DNA of 64,000 nt from Clostridia bacterium. Lineage in GTDB: Bacteria > Bacillota_A > Clostridia > Christensenellales > Aristaeellaceae. The stretch's first letter is position 1. Each line of letters begins with the position of its first letter. Location: positions 1 to 64,000 of the forward strand of contig JAFRMB010000018.1 in the NCBI GenBank assembly GCA_017430945.1, read 5' to 3'. The translations under genes were made by a program, and so were the position numbers. The notes beneath the pieces are model-generated. The model worked only from the letters and a program-made list of their open reading frames with translations. It had not been told where the DNA came from and searched no databases. Below are positions 44,322-53,806 of this stretch, piece by piece.

Positions 44322-45329
44322 CTATTGTGCCGGCTTCGTACGCCTGCTGCGCCGGTATTTCTGGTTGCGGCTGTTCGGCTTATCGGGAAGCGTCATTTCG
44401 ATCGTTCCGGCTTCGAGTGCGGGCAGCAGATGATACTTCCGGAACGCCGCGCGGCTCTTTAGTCCCAAACGCTGCATGAGCTCGCTCCCGGACAGCGCAT
44501 CGTCGCCCATCGCCGCCAGCAGCCTGCCGGTCTGCGAACGACCCGTTCCCAGAGCCGTCTCGACGCTCTCCACGAATTCCGTGAGCGCGTCGCGTATGAT
44601 GCGAAGAAGAAAAAGGATCACAGGATCCGCACAGAAGTTCTTGTATGCCTTTGAGAGTACATGATCGTGTTCGTCCCTGTGTTCCAGGATCTTTGCTTCG
44701 ATGGGCAGCCACGCGAAGACCGGCCGCCACTCCGTCAGCAACCGCCTCAGCCACATCCGACCCAGTCGCCCGTTCCCGTCGGCGAATGGCCGGATGGCCC
44801 CAAATGCATAGTAGAACACGCCGCTTTTGATGAGGGCGTGTGTCTTGTCTTCCCGCGCCCACTCCAGCAGCCCGGCGATCTCCTCCTCTACGAAAACCGC
44901 CGGCGGAGCCGAGCAGATCGACGGCGCCTCTCCGCAAAGCACCTGTGCAGGACCCGTTCTGAAACGCCCGCAAGTGTCCGAGAGGCCGTCCATGAGCAGC
45001 CTGTGCGCCTCAAGCATATCTTTGATTCTGTACGGATACAAGTTCTGCAGTCCCCCGTATGCATCCCGGAGGCCCATGACCTCCCTGACTGTCTTTGGGG
45101 CGCAGTCCGTCTGCTTGCCTTCCAGAATACCCGCGACCTGATCAAGCGCAGGCGCGTCGGATCCGAACGCGAGCGCCGCACAGATGGTTTTCAGACTGTC
45201 GTCCTGTGCTGGTCCGTTGTCGCGCGCCTCGCGCTCGAGCGCGGCGATGGCTCCGACAGCCTCGCTGATCTCCGAGACCAGCGTGACCATCTCTCCCGAA
45301 TAGTGGAACGGCGGATCAAATCTGCCCAT
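44322..45329 (-). CDS. Fic-family protein with a replaced catalytic histidine
   Basis: A 335-residue Fic-domain protein with the long architecture: N-terminal helices with a VSEISEAVGAI segment, the Fic core, and a C-terminal winged helix ending in a basic tail (EMTLPDKPNSRNQKY). Fic enzymes transfer AMP or other phosphate groups to protein hydroxyls, using the His of HPFxxGNGR. Here the loop reads IRPFADGNGRLGR: residue 180 is Arg (CGG, 44790-44792) where the catalytic His should be. The rest of the loop, including the anion-binding residues, is intact. It is probably inactive as a transferase or has a changed role. The start is the ATG at 45329, with GGAGG 8 bases upstream; TTG 45407 is less likely. 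It has no antitoxin-like partner gene. Confidence 0.88.
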   Translation of the reverse strand: MGRFDPPFHYSGEMVTLVSEISEAVGAIAALEREARDNGPAQDDSLKTICAALAFGSDAPALDQVAGILEGKQTDCAPKTVREVMGLRDAYGGLQNLYPYRIKDMLEAHRLLMDGLSDTCGRFRTGPAQVLCGEAPSICSAPPAVFVEEEIAGLLEWAREDKTHALIKSGVFYYAFGAIRPFADGNGRLGRMWLRRLLTEWRPVFAWLPIEAKILEHRDEHDHVLSKAYKNFCADPVILFLLRIIRDALTEFVESVETALGTGRSQTGRLLAAMGDDALSGSELMQRLGLKSRAAFRKYHLLPALEAGTIEMTLPDKPNSRNQKYRRSRRTKPAQ

Positions 45330-45482
45330 GCTCGCATCCTCCGGCATAACTTGTCTCTCAATAGCATACAAGATACTGGATCTATGTTCCAAAGGCGGAT
45401 CACTCAAACGGCGGACAGCGTCCCGATCGCTTCAAGGCCGGCTTCCTTTGCGATCGGTGCAGGCCGGAAGCCCGAACGCCGG

Positions 45483-45506
45483 CGGCCGCTCCTGAGGGGG
45501 CGGCCG
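45483..45506. terminator. Hairpin after the DUF1015 gene
   Basis: CGGCCGCTCC (45483-45492) pairs with GGGGCGGCCG (45497-45506) with one G-T wobble and a 4-base loop. No T-run. It lies downstream of the serC-serA-DUF1015 transcript and upstream of the Fic gene. Confidence 0.4.
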
Positions 45507-45547
45507 ATGTGTACGTCCGTCCCGATCCTTTCATTGCCCGTACGGCT

Positions 45548-46768
45548 TTACTTGATCTTTCTCGCTTCCAGGTAATACCGCTTTTCGTTGGCCTCTCCCA
45601 TGGAGAAGGTCTTGCGGGGCAGCACGCCCCAGCGGCGGATGTAGCTGAACAATTCGGATTTATCGAAGGCGCGCGGCATGAAGCCGATGACGTCCGGACG
45701 GTCCACCAGCTGCTTCAGCGCGTCTGCGCCGTGGATATAGTCGATCTCTGCTTTCGGATGATCGGCGAGATATCCGTCCAGGAAGGCCTGGAGAAGCCGG
45801 AGCGGGTGCTGCGTCGATCTGAAGCGCCACGTATGCACCGCGTCAAAGGCGACAAGGTCGTTCCCCTCTCCCTCATCTGCGCCGCTGCGCGCCAGGAACG
45901 CGCGATAGTCATCGATCAGCGATACCGGCTCCACGCCGGTCAGGACGCGATGGATGGGCTCGAACCGAAGCGCCGGGCACTCCAGGTTCACCAGTTCGAC
46001 CATCGCGTAGCGCGCGGGATGATCCTCCCGCTGTGCATCCGTCAGGCTGTCCCGAACATCCAGCCAGCACTGCCGGGCCGCTGCCAGAGAATGGTTGCCG
46101 TCGCCCACCGCGTACAGCAAGCCGTCGGCCGCCTGATACAGCGCGTCGATGGCGTTGAACGCGCACCGCGCGTCCGCGCCGGTCACCGCCCAGCCACGGA
46201 TATGACCGCCCGACTGCATGAGTTCGAAGTCGTACAGCTGCCGCATCGCGCCGCGCCGTTCGTACAGCGGTTCGATCACCGTGCAGCCCGGGTCGTCGAT
46301 CAGCATCATGACGTGCGGGAGCTCTACCGGCGCTGCGGCGCGTATGCGCGCCCTCGGCGGCACGCGGCTGATCACCGTGCCCTCGGTCGGACGGATCAGG
46401 CTTTTGGAACCCGGGTTGAAGTCATACTGTTCAAGATCCAGGCATACCAAAAGGCCCTGTCGGACGCCGGCGGCCGTGATCCGTTCCGTGAGTACGAAGC
46501 CGTCCCGCACGGCCGTTTCCCACACGCCCCCGGACAGGTATTCCCGCATGGTCGCGTGGATCGCCGGGATGCGTGCCTCGGCTTCTGACAGCCAGGCTTC
46601 GGGCAGTGTCACCCGCAGCGCGGAGGGCGCATCGCCCACGATGTCCTCCACGCGCCTCCAGTAATCCGGCTGCGCCGTGAACTGATCGCACGCCACCACC
46701 GACCATTTCGAAAGGTCGACATCTGCCCGCGGCAGAAGTACGTCACAAGTCCTCAGTGCGTTGCTCAT
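45548..46768 (-). CDS. DUF1015 (COG4198) protein of the serine operon
   Basis: A 406-residue cytosolic protein of the DUF1015 family. Visible family blocks are WSVVACDQFTAQPDYW near the N-terminus, the VGDGNHSLAAAR motif at about residue 225, and FMPRAFDKSELF near the C-terminus. Its biochemical activity is not established as far as I know. In many Clostridia it is encoded with serC and serA, as here, so a role in serine synthesis is likely; replacing a phosphoserine phosphatase is one guess. The start is the ATG at 46768, with GGAG 8 bases upstream; the open frame beyond it lies over the serA end. Confidence 0.85.
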   Translation of the reverse strand: MSNALRTCDVLLPRADVDLSKWSVVACDQFTAQPDYWRRVEDIVGDAPSALRVTLPEAWLSEAEARIPAIHATMREYLSGGVWETAVRDGFVLTERITAAGVRQGLLVCLDLEQYDFNPGSKSLIRPTEGTVISRVPPRARIRAAAPVELPHVMMLIDDPGCTVIEPLYERRGAMRQLYDFELMQSGGHIRGWAVTGADARCAFNAIDALYQAADGLLYAVGDGNHSLAAARQCWLDVRDSLTDAQREDHPARYAMVELVNLECPALRFEPIHRVLTGVEPVSLIDDYRAFLARSGADEGEGNDLVAFDAVHTWRFRSTQHPLRLLQAFLDGYLADHPKAEIDYIHGADALKQLVDRPDVIGFMPRAFDKSELFSYIRRWGVLPRKTFSMGEANEKRYYLEARKIK

Positions 46769-46902
46769 GCTCTCATCTCCGTATGATGTCCGGCGGGAGC
46801 GCCGCTCCCTTCGCCGCCCGCAGTCGTTCGGCATGACATCCGTTTTCATAATGGACGCCCCCACGCAGGGGACGTCCCATTCGTCGAAATCATATCCTGT
46901 CG

Positions 46903-48072
46903 TCACGGCATCAGCAGGCGTACGCGATACACGGTATCCAGCGCCTGCAGCCTGTCGCACAGCATCGCGCTGGGTTCTGCGCCCACGTCCAGCACCGTAT
47001 AGGCATACGCGCCGCGGGACTGGTTGACCATGTTTTCGATGTTCAGCCCCTCGCCTGAGAGGATCTGTGTGATGGATCCGATGACGTTGGGCACGTTTTT
47101 GTGCAGCAGCGCGATGCGCGGCATCGTCGGCCGCCCGAGCTGGCAGTTGGGATAGTTGCAGGAATTGACGATGGAGCCATACCGGATATAATCGTTCACC
47201 TGACGGGCGACCATGCGCACGCAATTGTCCTCGCTCTCGGGAGTGGATGCGCCGAGGTGCGGCGTCAGGATGGCATTCTTCTGTCCGATGAGCTTCGCCT
47301 CCGGGAAATCGGTCACATAGGTGCGCAGCTCGCCTGCGTCCAGCGCCGCCTTCACGTCATCGACGTTCACCAATCCGCCGCGCGCGAAGTTCAGCAGCGC
47401 CGCGGAATTCTTCATGGACGACAGCGCACCGGCGTCGATCATGTTCCGGTTGGAATCCAAAAGCGGCACGTGCAGCGTGATGTAATCGCTCTTTTCAAAG
47501 ACCTCGCCGATGGACATGACGTGCGTCACGGCGCGGGACAGGTGCCACGCGTGCTCCACGGATATATAGGGATCATAGCCCAGCACGTCCATACCGAGCG
47601 CCACGCCGGCATTCGCCACCAGCACACCGATGGCGCCGAGGCCGATGACGCCCAGCGTTTTGCCCTCAAGCTCCGGCCCGATAAAGCGGTTTTTCCCCGC
47701 CTCGACCTGCTTTTCCACCGTGACCTCGCCCTCGGTGAGCGTCTTGCACCACTCGATGCCGTCCGAGATCCTGCGGGAAGCCAGCAGCAGTCCCGCCAGC
47801 ACCAGCTCCTTGACGGCGTTCGCGTTCGCGCCGGGCGAATTGAACACCACGACGCCGTGCTCAGCCATGCGGTCGAGCGGTATGTTGTTCACGCCCGCGC
47901 CGGCCCTGGCCACGCAAAGCAGTTCGTCGTTGATGTCCATATCGTGCAGATTCGCCGAACGCACGAGGATGGCGTCCGGGTTTTCGACGTCGTTGCCGAC
48001 GTTGTATTCCGCGGCGGACAGGATGCTGTGATACACCGGGGAGATCGCGTTGATCTTTTTGATGTTGATCAT
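46903..48072 (-). CDS. serA: D-3-phosphoglycerate dehydrogenase
   Basis: A 389-residue D-isomer 2-hydroxyacid dehydrogenase that oxidises 3-phosphoglycerate in the first step of serine synthesis. The N-terminal substrate domain includes RAGAGVNNIPLD, and GVIGLGAIGVLVAN at about 145 is the NAD loop. NFARGGLV supplies the Arg, and TPHLGAST the His. The last 80 residues are an ACT domain (NVIGSITQILSGEGLNIENM), the usual serine-binding regulatory module. The start is the ATG at 48072, with GGAG 8 bases upstream. A short hairpin (46853-46877) lies between it and the DUF1015 gene. Confidence 0.95.
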   Translation of the reverse strand: MINIKKINAISPVYHSILSAAEYNVGNDVENPDAILVRSANLHDMDINDELLCVARAGAGVNNIPLDRMAEHGVVVFNSPGANANAVKELVLAGLLLASRRISDGIEWCKTLTEGEVTVEKQVEAGKNRFIGPELEGKTLGVIGLGAIGVLVANAGVALGMDVLGYDPYISVEHAWHLSRAVTHVMSIGEVFEKSDYITLHVPLLDSNRNMIDAGALSSMKNSAALLNFARGGLVNVDDVKAALDAGELRTYVTDFPEAKLIGQKNAILTPHLGASTPESEDNCVRMVARQVNDYIRYGSIVNSCNYPNCQLGRPTMPRIALLHKNVPNVIGSITQILSGEGLNIENMVNQSRGAYAYTVLDVGAEPSAMLCDRLQALDTVYRVRLLMP

Positions 48073-48115
48073 TCCAAACACTCCATTGCTCTGGATATGG
48101 GATACGGCCCACCGA

Positions 48116-49198
48116 TCAGCGGTTGAGCGTTTCGAACCGCTTCATGAACGACGCGAGCTTCTCGACGCCCTCGATGGGCATGGCGTTGTAGATGCTGGCG
48201 CGGATGCCGCCCACCAGGCGATGTCCCTTCAGGCTCACCAGGCCTTCGGCCGCCGCAGCCTTCACGAAGGCCGCGTCGAGCTCGGGATCTGGCGTGGTGA
48301 AGGTGACGTTCATGCGGCTGCGATACGCCGGCACCACCGTGGCGCGATAGAAGTCCGAATCATCCAGCACGTCGTAGAGCAGCTTGGCCTTGGCGATGTT
48401 CAGCTGCTCGATGCCCTCGACGCCGCCCTGCGCCGCCAGCCACTTCATGCAGAGGCCGGCCATGTAGATGGCGTAGGTGGGCGGGGTGTTCAGCATGGAG
48501 CCCTTTTCGGTCATCACCGTCCAGTTGAGCACCTTCGGGCAGATCGCCTGCGCGCGGCCCAGCAGATCGCGGCGCACGATCACGATGGTCAGCCCCGCGG
48601 GCCCCACATTTTTCTGCGCGCCGGCGTAGGCCACGCCGAAGCGGGTGATGTCGAACACCTCGCTGAGGATGTTGGAGGACATGTCCGCGACCAGCGGCAC
48701 ATCTCCGGTGTCCGGCAGCTCGGGATAGCGGGTGCCGAATATGGTATTGTTGGTGGTGATATAGAAATAATCGGCATTTGGATCGAAGGAGGCCCGGTCC
48801 AGCTCGGGGATGCGGCAGTAGTTCTCGTCCTTCGAGGAGGCCACGCAGCGCACGTTGCCGTACTTCCCCGCCTCGACCATCGCCCCGTGCGCGAAGTTGC
48901 CGGTGTCCACATAGTCGGCGCTGCCGCCTTCGGAGAGAAGATTCATCGGGATGGCCGCGAACTGGCCTGTGGCGCCCCCCTGCAGGAACAGCACCGAATA
49001 GCTGTCCGGTATGTGCATGAGCGAACGAAGCGCCGCTTCGGTCTCATCGAAGATATCCTGATATGCCCTGGAGCGATGGCTCATCTCCATGACGGACATG
49101 CCCGTGCCGTTGTAGTCGAGCATCTCCGAGGCCGCCTGTCGGAGCGCCGCTTCCGGCATCGCCGAGGGACCCGCCGCAAAATTGTACACGCGTTCCAT
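48116..49198 (-). CDS. serC: Phosphoserine aminotransferase
   Basis: A 360-residue PLP enzyme that transaminates 3-phosphohydroxypyruvate to phosphoserine. YNFAAGPSAMP opens the protein, GGATGQFAAIPMNL is at about 75, and AGAQKNVGPAGLT at about 190 holds the PLP lysine. SIYNAMPIEGVEKL is at the C-terminus. It is the first gene of serC-serA-DUF1015. The start is the ATG at 49198 after AGGGGG; the frame upstream of it covers the promoter region. Confidence 0.96.
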   Translation of the reverse strand: MERVYNFAAGPSAMPEAALRQAASEMLDYNGTGMSVMEMSHRSRAYQDIFDETEAALRSLMHIPDSYSVLFLQGGATGQFAAIPMNLLSEGGSADYVDTGNFAHGAMVEAGKYGNVRCVASSKDENYCRIPELDRASFDPNADYFYITTNNTIFGTRYPELPDTGDVPLVADMSSNILSEVFDITRFGVAYAGAQKNVGPAGLTIVIVRRDLLGRAQAICPKVLNWTVMTEKGSMLNTPPTYAIYMAGLCMKWLAAQGGVEGIEQLNIAKAKLLYDVLDDSDFYRATVVPAYRSRMNVTFTTPDPELDAAFVKAAAAEGLVSLKGHRLVGGIRASIYNAMPIEGVEKLASFMKRFETLNR

Positions 49199-49424
49199 AG
49201 CCCTGCCCCCTCTGTTCGTGATCCGCGGCGCCCCGCAGGCGGCCGCTGTCGATTCATTATAGTACACGGTTGATGTCAAAACCATGTGACGCTCGCGTTA
49301 AATAATGTCATCCCGGTCCGCGCAGCCGCGCAGGGAGGCCTGACGCCGCGGCTTTTCGCGCGATCGAACACAGGATAAAAATACGTCTCATATCCGTGTC
49401 ATGACTGAACTTTTAACCCGGATA

Positions 49425-49433
49425 TGATATACT
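49425..49433 (+). promoter_or_regulatory. Extended -10 promoter of murJ
   Basis: TGATATACT (49425-49433), about 33 bases before the start, in an AT-rich stretch. A weak CTGAAC is 17 bases upstream. Confidence 0.5.
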
Positions 49434-49466
49434 TCGTGATATCGATCATTCTGGAGGTTTATGGCC

Positions 49467-51008
49467 ATGGCGCATGCGCAACGGGTGTTCAGAGCGACGA
49501 TGCTGGTCACCGTGGTCGTCATATTGAGCAAGATCTCGGGCTTTGTCCGGGATGTGATACTGGCAGGCTACTTCGGCACGGGCATCGCCAACGACGCGTA
49601 CGTCTCCGCCTACAGCCTTTTCTATCTGCCGGTGCTGCTGTTCAGCTCCTGTATCTCCGCAACGCTCATCCCGCTCTACGTTCAGGAGCGCGAACAGCGG
49701 AGCCTTGCGCACGCCAACCGCTTCGCCTCGAACACCATCAATCTGTTCGGGGTCGCCGCGCTCATCATCACGGCGATGTTCATCGTACTGGCGCGGCCCC
49801 TGGTGCGCGTCATATACATGGGCTTCGATCCTCATAAGGCAGCGCTCACCGTGAAGCTCGTGCGCATCATGCTGCTTTCGCTGGTGTTCAACGTGACTTC
49901 CGTGAGCCTGGCGAGCCTTCTGAACGCCTCTGAGAAATACGTGGCCGCGCAGCTGACGGGTTTCCCGTTGAACCTGTGCATCATCGCGGCGACGGTATTC
50001 TTCTCTCCGAAGTACGGCATCGCTGCCGTCGGCTGGGGCGTGTTCGCCTCGAACATCCTTCAGTTCCTGATCCTGGTCCCGTTCCTGCGCGGCTGGTTCC
50101 GCTATGCGCCGTCCCTGGACTTCTCGGACAAGCGCTTCCACCGGCTGGTCGCGCTCGCCGGACCGGCCATGCTGGCCATGGGCGTGAGCGAGCTCAACCA
50201 CATGATCGACCACGCGCTCGCCTCCGGCCTCCGTCCCGGCGACATCTCGGCCATGAGCTACGCCTACCGGCTGGTGCAGTTCCTGCAGGGCGTGCTGCTG
50301 ATGCCGCTGACGACGATCATGTTCTCCCGACTGAGCCGCCTGGCGGCGGAAAAGAACGTCGATGAGATGCTGGCGGTGCTGCGCCGAAGTGTACTGGTGA
50401 TCGCCATGGTGATCCTGCCCATCGTCGCCATCGGCGCCATCCTGTCCACGGATGTGATCAAGTTCGCCTTCATGCGCGGAAGGTTCGGCATGGATTCGGT
50501 GCGCGTCACCTCTCAGATCCTGATCTTCTACATCATAGGTGTGCTGGCCTTCGGCCTTCGCGATTTCATGTCCCGCATGTTCCACGCCATGCAGGATACA
50601 AAGACGCCTTTCCGCGTCTCCTGTCTGGTGGTGGCCACGAACATCACGCTCAACCTGATCCTGCGCGTGTTCATGGGCGCCAACGGTCTGGCGCTCGCCA
50701 CCTCCATCGCCGGCTACACCGGCACCATCGTGCTGCTCCTGCTGCTCAGACGGCGCTTTGGCTCGCTTGGCTTCGGCGCATTGCTGCCGGAGCTGGCAAA
50801 GATCGCGCTGGCCACGCTGGTCACCGCCGTCGTATGCGCCGCGATGGACCGCGTCGTGCCCCCCGCGTTCGGCACCGGCCAGGTGTTCGTGCGCCTGGCG
50901 CTCTGTGCCGGCGTCTCCCTGATCGCCTATGCATGCTGCTGCATCGCCTTGCGGGTCAAGGCCCTGCGCGCCCTGGCGGACGAGGTGATGCGCCGGCGCA
51001 AGCGCTGA
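49467..51008 (+). CDS. murJ: Lipid II flippase MurJ (MviN)
   Basis: A 513-residue polytopic membrane protein of the MOP superfamily with about 14 helices. It flips lipid II across the membrane for peptidoglycan synthesis. KISGFVRDVILAGYFGTG at about 18-35 is the MurJ N-terminal signature, and RLVQFLQGVLLMPL near 275 and SRMFHAMQDTKTPF near 375 are conserved. I favour the ATG at 49467, because GGAGG (49453-49457) is 9 bases away against 3 for the ATG at 49461. The basic C-terminus (RRRKR) lies in the cytosol. Confidence 0.94.
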   Translation: MAHAQRVFRATMLVTVVVILSKISGFVRDVILAGYFGTGIANDAYVSAYSLFYLPVLLFSSCISATLIPLYVQEREQRSLAHANRFASNTINLFGVAALIITAMFIVLARPLVRVIYMGFDPHKAALTVKLVRIMLLSLVFNVTSVSLASLLNASEKYVAAQLTGFPLNLCIIAATVFFSPKYGIAAVGWGVFASNILQFLILVPFLRGWFRYAPSLDFSDKRFHRLVALAGPAMLAMGVSELNHMIDHALASGLRPGDISAMSYAYRLVQFLQGVLLMPLTTIMFSRLSRLAAEKNVDEMLAVLRRSVLVIAMVILPIVAIGAILSTDVIKFAFMRGRFGMDSVRVTSQILIFYIIGVLAFGLRDFMSRMFHAMQDTKTPFRVSCLVVATNITLNLILRVFMGANGLALATSIAGYTGTIVLLLLLRRRFGSLGFGALLPELAKIALATLVTAVVCAAMDRVVPPAFGTGQVFVRLALCAGVSLIAYACCCIALRVKALRALADEVMRRRKR

Positions 51009-51108
51009 TCCGGTCGACCCGGTCGCGACGAGCTTTCCGAATGCCGGCCGATGCGCCGCATTCGATCCGAACAACATGTCAACTGCCGAAGAAAGGATGA
51101 TCGCCGCC

Positions 51109-51534
51109 ATGAAGCATCTGTTCCGCGCGCTGCTGGCTGCCGCGACGGCTATGCTGCTGCTCACGGCCTGCCTCGCGCCCGCCGTAGCCGAATCCCTGCC
51201 CAAGGGCTTCCCGCCCAACCCCATCCGCGCGCAGAGCGAGGCGCCCTTCGCCGGCCATTGGGCGCTGCGCTGTCTGTTCTCACAGGGCCGCTATGTCAGC
51301 GCCGACGCCTCGGGACTGAGCATCACGCTGGACATCTCCGAGGGCTCTGTCGGCCTCACCACCAACGGCTATTCCTTCAAGAGCGACAGCGCGCTCGATC
51401 CGGAGGGCACGCTGAAGATCACCGACGCCGACGGCACCGTCACCCATTTCAATCTCAACGACGACGGCAGCATCTCATGCCTTCAGAACATGCAGGGCAT
51501 CATCGTCGTGCTGTACTTCGACCGCAGATCCTAG
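51109..51534 (+). CDS. Small lipoprotein, lipocalin-like
   Basis: A 141-residue exported protein. A basic start and a hydrophobic stretch lead to an LTAC lipobox at about residues 20-23, so it is probably lipid-anchored. The mature part is predicted beta-rich: FAGHWALRCLFSQGRYV, then ITLDISEGSVGLTTNG and later strands, reminiscent of the short lipocalin-like proteins common in gut Clostridia. No function is known. The start is the ATG at 51109, after GAAAGGA (51091-51097); two earlier in-frame ATG codons are possible. It sits between murJ and ruvB in the same direction. Confidence 0.75.
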   Translation: MKHLFRALLAAATAMLLLTACLAPAVAESLPKGFPPNPIRAQSEAPFAGHWALRCLFSQGRYVSADASGLSITLDISEGSVGLTTNGYSFKSDSALDPEGTLKITDADGTVTHFNLNDDGSISCLQNMQGIIVVLYFDRRS

Positions 51535-51577
51535 CTGCCTGTCCCAGGCCTGATCCCCAGACAAAGGAGCGCTACCC

Positions 51578-52624
<1,047 letters not shown>

Positions 52625-52689
52625 ACGAGCAGGCGGCACCGGCGCAGAGACCGCGTGCCTCCGGAGATCCAAAGACCGGGGATGATCAC

Positions 52690-53709
52690 ATGAAACTATC
52701 CGACTTTATGTACGACCTGCCGGAGGCGCGCATCGCGCAGACTCCGGTCGAACCGCGCGACCACAGCCGCCTGATGGTCGTGCACCGGGACACCCGCGAG
52801 ATCGAACACAAGCACTTTTACGACATCATCGACTACCTGGATCCAGGCGACTGCCTGGTGATCAACGAGACGAAGGTCATCCCGGCGCGCCTTTACGGCG
52901 AACGGCCCACCGGCGGGGCCGTCGAGGTGCTGCTCTTGAAGCAGGTGGGCCCGAAGCGCTGGGAGACGCTGGTGCGCCCCGGGAAAAAGCTCAAGCCCGG
53001 CGCGGAAGTCGTCTTCGGCGGCGGTCGCCTGACAGGCCGGGTGCTGGAGACCACGGACGTGGGCGGGCGCATCGTCGAATTCGCGTGCGAGGGCACGTTC
53101 GAAGCGGCACTGGACGAACTGGGCGAGATGCCTCTGCCGCCGTACATCCACGAGAAGCTCCGGGACCGCGACCGCTACCAGACCGTGTACGCAAAGCAGG
53201 ACGGCAGCGCCGCCGCGCCGACGGCCGGCCTGCATTTCACGCCGGAGCTGCTCGAGCGCATCCGCGAAAAGGGCATCGACATCGTGCCGGTGCTGCTGCA
53301 CGTGGGCCTGGGCACCTTCCGGCCGGTGAAGGTGGAGAACATCGAGGACCACGAGATGCACACCGAGTACTTCGAGGTGACCGAAGACGCCGCCCGGCGC
53401 ATCAACGCCGCGCGGGATCGTGGGGGCCGCGTGGTCGCCGTGGGCACCACCAGCGTGCGCACGCTGGAGTCCGCCGCGAAGGACGGCCGGATGCAGGCCA
53501 TGCGCGGAGATACGAGCATCTTCATCAAGCCCGGGTACAAATATCAGATGGTGGACGCTCTGATCACCAATTTCCATCTGCCCGGATCTACGCTCATCAT
53601 GCTGGTATCCGCCTTCTATGACCGCGAGCGCATCCTGGACGCCTACCGCCTGGCCGTGCGCGAGGAATACCGCTTTTTCTCCTTCGGGGATGCCATGCTG
53701 ATCCTTTAG
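52690..53709 (+). CDS. queA: S-adenosylmethionine:tRNA ribosyltransferase-isomerase
   Basis: QueA, 339 residues, transfers the ribosyl part of SAM to preQ1 in tRNA to form epoxyqueuosine. [15 protein letters not shown] opens the protein, [12 protein letters not shown] is at about 60, [10 protein letters not shown] at about 176, and [10 protein letters not shown] at about 210. [16 protein letters not shown] is near the end. Length is normal. It follows ruvB after 65 bases and ends at a large convergent hairpin. Confidence 0.97.
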   Translation: MKLSDFMYDLPEARIAQTPVEPRDHSRLMVVHRDTREIEHKHFYDIIDYLDPGDCLVINETKVIPARLYGERPTGGAVEVLLLKQVGPKRWETLVRPGKKLKPGAEVVFGGGRLTGRVLETTDVGGRIVEFACEGTFEAALDELGEMPLPPYIHEKLRDRDRYQTVYAKQDGSAAAPTAGLHFTPELLERIREKGIDIVPVLLHVGLGTFRPVKVENIEDHEMHTEYFEVTEDAARRINAARDRGGRVVAVGTTSVRTLESAAKDGRMQAMRGDTSIFIKPGYKYQMVDALITNFHLPGSTLIMLVSAFYDRERILDAYRLAVREEYRFFSFGDAMLIL

Positions 53710-53735
53710 AGCCGATGCGTCGAACGTGTTTCGTG

Positions 53736-53786
53736 CGCACAAGGGGGCAGGGGCGCCGTTCGTCGGTGCCCCTGCCCCCTTGTGCG
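53736..53786. terminator. Very long convergent hairpin between queA and whiA
   Basis: A perfect 19-bp stem (53736-53754 with 53768-53786; arms begin CGCACAAGG and end CCTTGTGCG). It is extended inward by GCCG-CGGT to about 23 bp with a TTCGT loop. No T-run on either strand. It probably stops both converging transcripts. Confidence 0.6.
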
Positions 53787-53806
53787 TCCATCTCCAAATG
53801 CCGCGC

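Noticed and set aside
45330..45407. N-terminal extension of the Fic protein from TTG 45407
   Set aside because: The ATG at 45329 has GGAGG at ideal spacing, and the extra residues do not resemble the family.
46853..46877. Hairpin between serA and the DUF1015 gene as a riboswitch
   Set aside because: Only a simple GGACG/CGTCC stem with an inner CCCC/GGGG; no conserved aptamer features. It may merely tune expression within the operon.
49256..49279. TTGACA and TATAAT upstream of serC on the minus strand
   Set aside because: The boxes are only 12 bases apart, too close to act together; the serC promoter is left unassigned.
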